In this document: positions 58,540-64,000 of the stretch, one piece after another
How positions within the stretch are numbered: position 1 is the stretch's first letter
Layout: each line of letters begins with the position of its first letter
Assembly (NCBI RefSeq): GCF_000816105.1
Contig: NZ_CP007140.1
Coordinates: 1,452,388-1,516,387 of the forward strand
Direction of reading: 5' to 3'
Origin: Thermococcus guaymasensis DSM 11113
GTDB lineage: Archaea > Methanobacteriota_B > Thermococci > Thermococcales > Thermococcaceae
DNA: 64,000 nucleotides
Made by a program: the position numbers and the translations under genes
The notes under the pieces: generated by a model
What the model was told of the DNA's origin: nothing
The model's input: the letters and a program-made list of their open reading frames with translations, nothing else
Database searches by the model: none

Positions 58540-60309
58540 TTAGGTGTAGTAGTACTCGCCCCTCTCCTTCTGCTCCCTGTCCTTGACGGAGCCCTCCTTG
58601 TTGGCCCTCGGCCTGCCCGTGTCGGGATCCCTGCGGAAGGTTACGCCAACTGCGGCGAGGAAGCGGTTCATGCCCTCGCGCATGCCCATCGGCTTGCTCG
58701 CCCTACCGAACCTGCCTGGCTCGCCCTCGAAGACTATCAGCCTGTCGCTGAGGTAGTCAACCATCATAACGTCGTGCTCGACTATGAGAGCAGTCTTCTC
58801 GTTCTTGGCCATGAGCGAGCGGATGGCCTTTGAGACGGCCAGCCTCTGCTCGACGTCGAGGTGCGCTGAGGGCTCGTCGAGGAGGTACAGGTCGGCGTCG
58901 CGGAGCAGGCAGGCGGTTATGGCAACGCGCTGGAGCTCACCGCCGGAGAGGTCGTTGACCTGCCTGTCGTAGAGCTCTGGGATGCCGAGAGGGTTGAGGA
59001 GCTCGCTCTTGTAGAAACTGCTCATGAGCTTGCCCGCGTCAATCTTGCTGAGGAGCTCGTAAACCGTTCCCTCGTAGTCGGTCTTGATGTACTGGGGCTT
59101 GTAGGAAACGGTCAGCGACCAGTCTATCTCGCCCTCCGTCGGCTTCTCGACTCCCGCGAGCATCTTCACGAAGGTCGTCTTACCGATTCCGTTCGGGCCG
59201 ACGATTCCGACGACTTCGCCGATGTAGAGCTCTCCGCCCTCCGCCTCAAGCCTGAAGGAGCCGTAGTCCTTCACAAGCGGCGGATACTCCACGAGAATCT
59301 CTCCCTCCTGGCTCTTGCGCTCGCTCTTCTTGCTGAAGTTTATCTCGTAGGGCCTGAAGCGGACGTTCTCGTCGCGAAGGTAACCGCGGAGGAACTCGTT
59401 TATGCCGTTGCGCGTCGACTTGGGCTGGGAGAATATACCGTAGGCGCCTGGCTTACCGTAGACGACGTGGATTATGTCACTCATGTAGTCGAGTATCGCG
59501 AGGTCGTGCTCGACGGTCAGGACGTTCTTACCCGACTCGGCGAGCCTCCTGATGATCTTCGCAATCCTGAGCCTCTGTCTTATGTCGAGGTAGCTCGAAG
59601 GCTCGTCGAAGAAGTAGAACTCCGCGTTCCTGAGGAGAGCCGCCGCTATGGCGACGCGCTGGAGCTCACCACCGGAGAGGTGCCCTATATCCCTGTCGAG
59701 GATGTTCTCAAGCTCAAGCTCCTTAACAACTTCTTCGAACTTCCCGCTCTTGTCGGCCCTCTTGAGGAGGTCTCTCACCTTGCCCTTCACTGCCTTGGGG
59801 ATGAGGTCAACATACTGTGGCTTGACGACGGGGCGGATTTCCTTGTTCTTCAGCCTCTCGAAGTAGTTCTGGAGCTCGTTTCCGCGGAAGGCCCTGATCA
59901 CGTTGTCCCAGGAGTCGTTGCCACCACAGAGGTTTGGCAAAAGCTGGCCGGAGAGGATTTTAACGGCGGTCGTTTTACCCGTTCCGTTCGGCCCGAGGAT
60001 ACCGACGACCATACCCTCCTTAACGACGGGCAGGCGGTAGAGGACGAACCCGTTTATTCCATAGCGGTGGACGCAACCTTCCTCAAGCTCCTCCGGGAGG
60101 TTCACTATGGTTATCGCGTTGAAGGGACACTTATGGACACAGATTCCACAGCCGGTACAGCTAGCTTCCTGGATCACCGGCCGGTAGTTCTCCTCATCTA
60201 TGATTATCGCCTCACCGCCCATTCGGTTGACGGGGCAGACGCGCTCGCAGAGGAAGTGACCGCACTTGTCCGGGTTGCACTTGTCGTAGTCGATGACCGC
60301 TATTCTCAT
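58540..60309 (-). CDS. abce1: ABCE1 ribosome-recycling ATPase (RLI)
   Basis: 589 residues. N-terminal Fe-S domain (CNPDKCGHFLCERVCPVNRM, CTGCGICVHKCP) followed by two ABC domains: Walker A LGPNGTGKTTAVKI and VGPNGIGKTTFVKM, signatures HLSGGELQRVAIAA and DLSGGELQRVAITA, Walker B EFYFFDEPSSYLD and DLYLLDEPSAHLD. It splits ribosomes after termination. It is divergent from the DUF1998 helicase; the helicase start codon (60431) is about 120 bases away. The intergenic region holds its promoter. Confidence 0.96.
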   Translation of the reverse strand: MRIAVIDYDKCNPDKCGHFLCERVCPVNRMGGEAIIIDEENYRPVIQEASCTGCGICVHKCPFNAITIVNLPEELEEGCVHRYGINGFVLYRLPVVKEGMVVGILGPNGTGKTTAVKILSGQLLPNLCGGNDSWDNVIRAFRGNELQNYFERLKNKEIRPVVKPQYVDLIPKAVKGKVRDLLKRADKSGKFEEVVKELELENILDRDIGHLSGGELQRVAIAAALLRNAEFYFFDEPSSYLDIRQRLRIAKIIRRLAESGKNVLTVEHDLAILDYMSDIIHVVYGKPGAYGIFSQPKSTRNGINEFLRGYLRDENVRFRPYEINFSKKSERKSQEGEILVEYPPLVKDYGSFRLEAEGGELYIGEVVGIVGPNGIGKTTFVKMLAGVEKPTEGEIDWSLTVSYKPQYIKTDYEGTVYELLSKIDAGKLMSSFYKSELLNPLGIPELYDRQVNDLSGGELQRVAITACLLRDADLYLLDEPSAHLDVEQRLAVSKAIRSLMAKNEKTALIVEHDVMMVDYLSDRLIVFEGEPGRFGRASKPMGMREGMNRFLAAVGVTFRRDPDTGRPRANKEGSVKDREQKERGEYYYT

Positions 60310-60430
60310 TTCTCACCACCGGGCTAAGCTGAGGAAGAATATTTTAAAGGGTTGCGGGTTGTTCCCTGTTCGCGTGTATTACTCACCACAAACCCGCTAC
60401 TTTTTTAGCCCGTATATTCGATTTCTTTAC

Positions 60431-63130
60431 ATGTCCCTCTTCGAGACGCTGAAGCCGCTGAAGTCAGAGATAGCGAGAGTCCACGTTTTCCCGCCGAGCG
60501 ATGGTGAGTTCGGCGAGTTCCACTTCAAAAACCCCGAAGTAAACGCCCTCCTTAAAGAGCTCGGCTTCTCCCTCTACCGCCACCAGGCTGAGGCCCTTGA
60601 AAAGCTCTACTCCGGCAAAAACATCGCTGTAACTACTCCAACCGCGAGCGGCAAGAGCGAGGTATTCCGGCTGGCGATATTCGACTCCTACCTCTCCGAT
60701 CCGCGAGCGACCTACCTGCTAATCTATCCCACCCGCGCGCTCATCAACAACCAGTTCGAGAAGTTCTCGCTCCAGAACCTCGCCTTCTACCGGCTTACCG
60801 GGAAGCGGATAAGCGCGAGAATTCTAACTGGAGACGTCCCCTGGAGCGAGAGGCGCGAGATACTTCGCGAGAGGCCGAACGTGATATTCACGACTCCCGA
60901 CATGCTCCACTACAACATCCTGAGGAAGTGGAGGGACTACGAGTGGCTTCTGCGGAACCTCCGCTACCTCGTCGTTGATGAGCTTCACGTTTACAGGGGC
61001 GTCTTCGGGAGCAACGCGGCGTGGCTCTTCAGGCGGCTGGGTTTCAGGCTTAAGCGCCTCGGCGCGAGGCCGCAGATTATAGCCCTCTCCGCGACGCTGA
61101 GAAACCCTGAAGAGTTCGCTGAAAAGCTCTTCAGGAGGAAGTTCGAGGCAGTAAGAGAGGCCACCAACCCCTTCCCGAGGAGGTACCTCGTCCTCTTCGA
61201 GCCGAAGAACCTGGACGAGAGACAGCTCCTCAGGGCGCTGATTGAGAGGCTGGCCGATAGTGGCATAAAGACCCTCGTCTTCTTCGACAGCAGGAAAGGA
61301 ACCGAAAAGCTCCTCCGCTTCCTCCTCAGCTCGCCGGTCTTCCCTAAGACGAGCACCTACAAAGGGACGCTCCCCAAGAACGTCCGCTGGGAAATAGAGC
61401 GGGACTTCAAGGAGGGCAAACTCCTCGTCCTCCTCACGACCAACGCCCTCGAGCTCGGCATAGACATCGGCGACCTCGATGCCGTTGTGAACTACGGCAT
61501 CCCGCCTGACGGGCTGTTCTCCCTCATCCAGCGCTTCGGCAGGGCCGGAAGGAAGGCGGACAGGGAGGCCCTCAACGCCATAGTCCTCAGAAAAAACGGC
61601 CTCGACTACTACTACCGCGAGCACTTCGACGAGCTCGTGGAGAGGCTTGAGAAGGGCATAATCGAGTACATGCCGGTCAACGTGGAGAACGAGCGCATAG
61701 CAGAGAAGCATCTCCACTACCTCCTAACCGAGCTTGGGATACTTGATTGGGACGAGCTCAATGGGTTCGAGAGAAAAATCGCCGAAAAGCTCGTGATCGA
61801 GAGAAAAGCCGACCTGAAGAAAAACCCGCTCACGGGAAGGCTTGAGCTCCGCGTGAGGAAGCCGGCTTTCAGCTACTCCTCCCTGAGGACGGCGAGCGAC
61901 GAGACGTTCTTCCTCGTCAGGGACGAGCCCTGGATAAGGAGCAAGCTGATGGAGAAGTCCTCGCTGGGCGAGCTTCTCAACTTCATCAACTGGCTCAAAC
62001 TCAAGGGCTACATCATCGAGGAGGTTGACGCCGACGAGTACCACCGCTCGCTCCTCCCCGGAATGGCCTACTTCTCCCGCGGGGAGCTGTACATGGCCAG
62101 AGATAGGCTCACCATCGGGAAGCTCCACTTCGTCTTCGCGAGGCAACTCAACCGCTTCTGGGACGTTGAGACCTTCGCGGCCAAGAGGGAGGAGGTCGAG
62201 ATACTCGAAACCGTCGCGAGCAAGGAGCACGCTGGCGTTGAGATCGGCCTCGGCCGCCTAAGGGTCCGGCACATCTACACGGGGTTCGCCGTTAAGGGCA
62301 ACGATGTGGGCAACTACGTTGCCGAGCTCATGAAACTCAAGGAAGCCGGAATTCTGAAGGGCGAAATCTACTCTCCCGTCAGCGGTGAGAGGGTCGAGGC
62401 CGATGAGGACTTTTCAATCTTAAACTGGGAGAAGTTCGCGAAGGTCGAGTTTGAAAAACCCCACGTCAGGGAGTTCGAGACTGAGGGGATTTGGCTCGTC
62501 TTCCCGGACTGGATACGGGATGTCACGAGCGAGGAGTTCAGAGAGTTCTTTGCCGTGGCCACTGAAAAGGGCTTTGAGGACGTTGCGTTCACAATCTACA
62601 GCAACCTCGACAGGAGGAAGCTATTCCCGCTTTACCTCGGCGCTACAACTCACGTCATAAGGAAGAGCATCGGCGACGCCCTCCAGAAGCTCGGAATCGG
62701 CGATGAGGAGCTGGCCTTCGCGATAAAGAAGATGGTGGACAGCAAGGACGGGATAGGCCCGGCGCTCCACGCGATAGAGCACAACCTCATAAAGATAGCC
62801 CCCATCTTCACCTACATCGACAGCAGGGAGCTGGGCGGCTACAGCTACGCGAGCTTCCCCGGCTCACCCCACGCCGGAAAGCCTGTCGTGTTCATCTACG
62901 ACGGCAACGAAGGGGGAGCGGGCCTCGCGCCGATACTCTACGAGAACATCGAGAAGCTTATGGAGAAGAGCCTTGAGCACCTCCGCTCTTGCCCCTGTAA
63001 GGACGGCTGTCCGGTGTGCACGCTCTCCCCGAAGTGCGGCACCTTCAACGAGTTCCTGGACAAGTGGGCCGCGATAAAGGTTTGGGAGAGGGTTTTGGGA
63101 AGCAAAGAGGAGGGCATCACTGGAGATTGA
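60431..63130 (+). CDS. DEAD/DEAH-box helicase with C-terminal DUF1998-type zinc domain
   Basis: 899 residues. Superfamily 2 helicase: motif I VTTPTASGKSEVFRLAI, Ia IYPTRALINNQ, II LVVDELHVYRGVFGS (DELH), III ALSATLRN, V LLTTNALELGIDIGD, VI IQRFGRAGRKADRE. The last part has the four-cysteine motif CPCKDGCPVCTLSPKCG, as in DUF1998/Hrq1-like (COG1205) helicases tied to DNA repair. The ATG at 60431 gives the conserved start MSLFETLKPLK; an upstream extension would overlap the abce1 promoter. Its end overlaps the pseudogene by 14 bases. Confidence 0.93.
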   Translation: MSLFETLKPLKSEIARVHVFPPSDGEFGEFHFKNPEVNALLKELGFSLYRHQAEALEKLYSGKNIAVTTPTASGKSEVFRLAIFDSYLSDPRATYLLIYPTRALINNQFEKFSLQNLAFYRLTGKRISARILTGDVPWSERREILRERPNVIFTTPDMLHYNILRKWRDYEWLLRNLRYLVVDELHVYRGVFGSNAAWLFRRLGFRLKRLGARPQIIALSATLRNPEEFAEKLFRRKFEAVREATNPFPRRYLVLFEPKNLDERQLLRALIERLADSGIKTLVFFDSRKGTEKLLRFLLSSPVFPKTSTYKGTLPKNVRWEIERDFKEGKLLVLLTTNALELGIDIGDLDAVVNYGIPPDGLFSLIQRFGRAGRKADREALNAIVLRKNGLDYYYREHFDELVERLEKGIIEYMPVNVENERIAEKHLHYLLTELGILDWDELNGFERKIAEKLVIERKADLKKNPLTGRLELRVRKPAFSYSSLRTASDETFFLVRDEPWIRSKLMEKSSLGELLNFINWLKLKGYIIEEVDADEYHRSLLPGMAYFSRGELYMARDRLTIGKLHFVFARQLNRFWDVETFAAKREEVEILETVASKEHAGVEIGLGRLRVRHIYTGFAVKGNDVGNYVAELMKLKEAGILKGEIYSPVSGERVEADEDFSILNWEKFAKVEFEKPHVREFETEGIWLVFPDWIRDVTSEEFREFFAVATEKGFEDVAFTIYSNLDRRKLFPLYLGATTHVIRKSIGDALQKLGIGDEELAFAIKKMVDSKDGIGPALHAIEHNLIKIAPIFTYIDSRELGGYSYASFPGSPHAGKPVVFIYDGNEGGAGLAPILYENIEKLMEKSLEHLRSCPCKDGCPVCTLSPKCGTFNEFLDKWAAIKVWERVLGSKEEGITGD

Positions 63131-63802
63131 AGCTCCTCATCGTCTCCCTGAGGAGGGGGTCCTCGACCCAGTACCTCTTTTCCGCCGAGCGGACGAATCC
63201 GGCCTTTTCCAGGGTTTCAAGGTATTTGTAGACGTGCTGTACCCTTTTGGGAGCGAGGCCAAGGGGCTTGAGTCTCCGATAGACCTCTGCCCCCCTGAGG
63301 GCGCTTGGGTAGGCCTCCGCCAGCACTCTAAGAATCCCAATGTAAACCCCGCTGCTGTAAACATTTAGAAAGGCCTCCACGTCCCTGCGCCATTCTTCAA
63401 GGGCGTATCTCCGGCTCTCTTCGAGTGCCAGCAGAAGCGCTTCTTCCGGGCTTTTTCCGTCCCGAACAAGGTTGACGACAGTAAGGCCGTAGTAGGATAT
63501 GAACCCAGGAACGCCCCCCAGTTCCCCAACGGCCCTTGAGAGCTCAAGTTCGTTTGTGATGCTTATGCTGTAACTCCTGAACCCTTCTTTGAGGTAGCCC
63601 TCCCTCTTCTGTAGTCCACCTTGGGAGCGTGAAGACCTCCGCCGAGCGCATGAAGTTGGGTTTTTCGGCGCCGGGGTTCAGGTACTCGACCAGCATGCCC
63701 GGCATCGCTTAGGAGGTCTTCAACGGCCTTTTTATGTCCCTCCCCCCAGAGGCACTCCTCCTCCATCACCGGCCTTGTCCGGAAGAAGTTTTTACACCCC
63801 AT
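63117..63802 (-). pseudogene. Decayed archaeal ATPase (PF01637-like)
   Basis: Read on the minus strand, the start MGCKNFFRTRPVMEEECLWG resembles the N-terminus of archaeal ATPases. The P-loop domain is missing; a second frame gives FMRSAEVFTLPRWT, and a third (from about 63604) continues YLKEGFRSYSISITNELELS, VGELGGVPGFISYYGLTVVN and a winged helix to VEDPLLRETMRSF. At least two frameshifts and a large internal deletion are needed, so the gene is dead. The final 87 codons alone are open from ATG 63380. A small palindrome ATGTAAATTACAT (63801-63813) covers its start. Confidence 0.75.
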
Positions 63803-63945
63803 GTAAATTACATACCGTGTAAATTTAAAGGTTGTCCCGCACTGACAATTAAGTTTTTAATCCTGCCTAAGAACTGAGGATGGATATTTTATCCCCTCGT
63901 CGCATTGAGGATGCCTCCACATCTATGCCCTTAACGGTGATAGAA

Positions 63946-64000
63946 ATGAACGTTGAGGAGCTCATAGCGGTGGGAGAGCTTGAAGCGGCCAGAGAAGTCC
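63946..64000 (+). CDS. Start of an unidentified gene, cut by window edge
   Basis: ATG at 63946 preceded by GGTGATAGAA gives MNVEELIAVGELEAAREV before the sequence ends. A TATA-like GATATTTTATCC lies about 62 bases upstream. Too short to identify. Confidence 0.5.
   Translation, partial: MNVEELIAVGELEAAREV

Overview
This is a chromosomal segment of a hyperthermophilic euryarchaeon of the order Thermococcales, most likely a Thermococcus. The evidence is archaeal information-processing genes (SRP19, S15, S3Ae, S17e, GAN nuclease, Pcc1, Hel308, NMD3, ABCE1, archaeosine TGT), archaeal TATA promoters, strong GGAGGTGA ribosome-binding sites with many GTG starts, the Thermococcales heat-shock regulator Phr, and two matches to the SurR sulfur-regulator box. 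All assignments come from reading sequence and remembered family features; no database search was run.

Left chromosomal part (1-23.1 kb): the trmI end, a DUF257 gene, SRP19, an Lrp-like effector domain, a five-gene oligopeptide ABC transporter operon (its binding protein looks circularly permuted), Hel308 carrying a 403-residue intein, a UPF0200 nucleotide kinase, a ZIP metal transporter with a palindromic operator, the cluster RNA-binding protein/S15/GAN/Pcc1/S3Ae, an M42 aminopeptidase, archaemetzincin, a CYTH enzyme, a TPR-like protein, TrkH and methionine aminopeptidase.

Integrated virus (23,122-42,884, 19.8 kb): a provirus of the general TKV4/pTN3 type lies in a tRNA-Ser(CGA) gene, bounded by a 42-bp direct repeat that equals the 5' half of the tRNA. 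Its SSV-type integrase gene is split into int(N) at the left end and int(C) at the right. From left to right it carries a MazF-like toxin with an unusual 254-residue partner, a lipoprotein, an AbrB-type regulator facing a TGACA repeat array, a replication module (small unknowns, a PD-(D/E)XK nuclease-like protein, an unknown protein and a large MCM helicase), a block of small membrane and acidic proteins, an A32-type packaging ATPase, a VapBC pair, and a virion module (candidate double-jelly-roll capsid protein, a 28-residue arginine-rich peptide, membrane proteins, a Pro/Lys-rich protein, beta-sandwich proteins, a discoidin-domain protein). Because the repeat is the tRNA 5' half, integration leaves the host tRNA promoter at the right end, next to int(C), while the intact tRNA at the left now sits behind int(N).

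The most unusual signal is in the proviral DNA itself. Several different short-motif dyad arrays occur, and three are embedded inside coding sequence. Two of these are paralogous 105-bp cassettes in consecutive replication genes whose half-sites have diverged together (GTTCCC versus GTTCAA) while keeping their inverted-repeat symmetry. Three copies of a 10-bp-phased TTCTCCC/CTGGTTCA promoter element mark the starts of the main proviral operons.

Right chromosomal part (43.1-64 kb): a KaiC-family operon, S17e, Phr with its operator, DUF424, NMD3, a small membrane protein, a MarR/GbsR-like regulator, a TauE/SafE transporter, a ferredoxin and SufC-SufB/D pair around a SurR box, a TDT-family transporter with a second SurR box, a NifX-like protein, a GNAT acetyltransferase, a PiT phosphate transporter, archaeosine TGT, an AIR-synthase-like protein, ABCE1, a DUF1998 helicase, a decayed archaeal ATPase, and the first codons of another gene.
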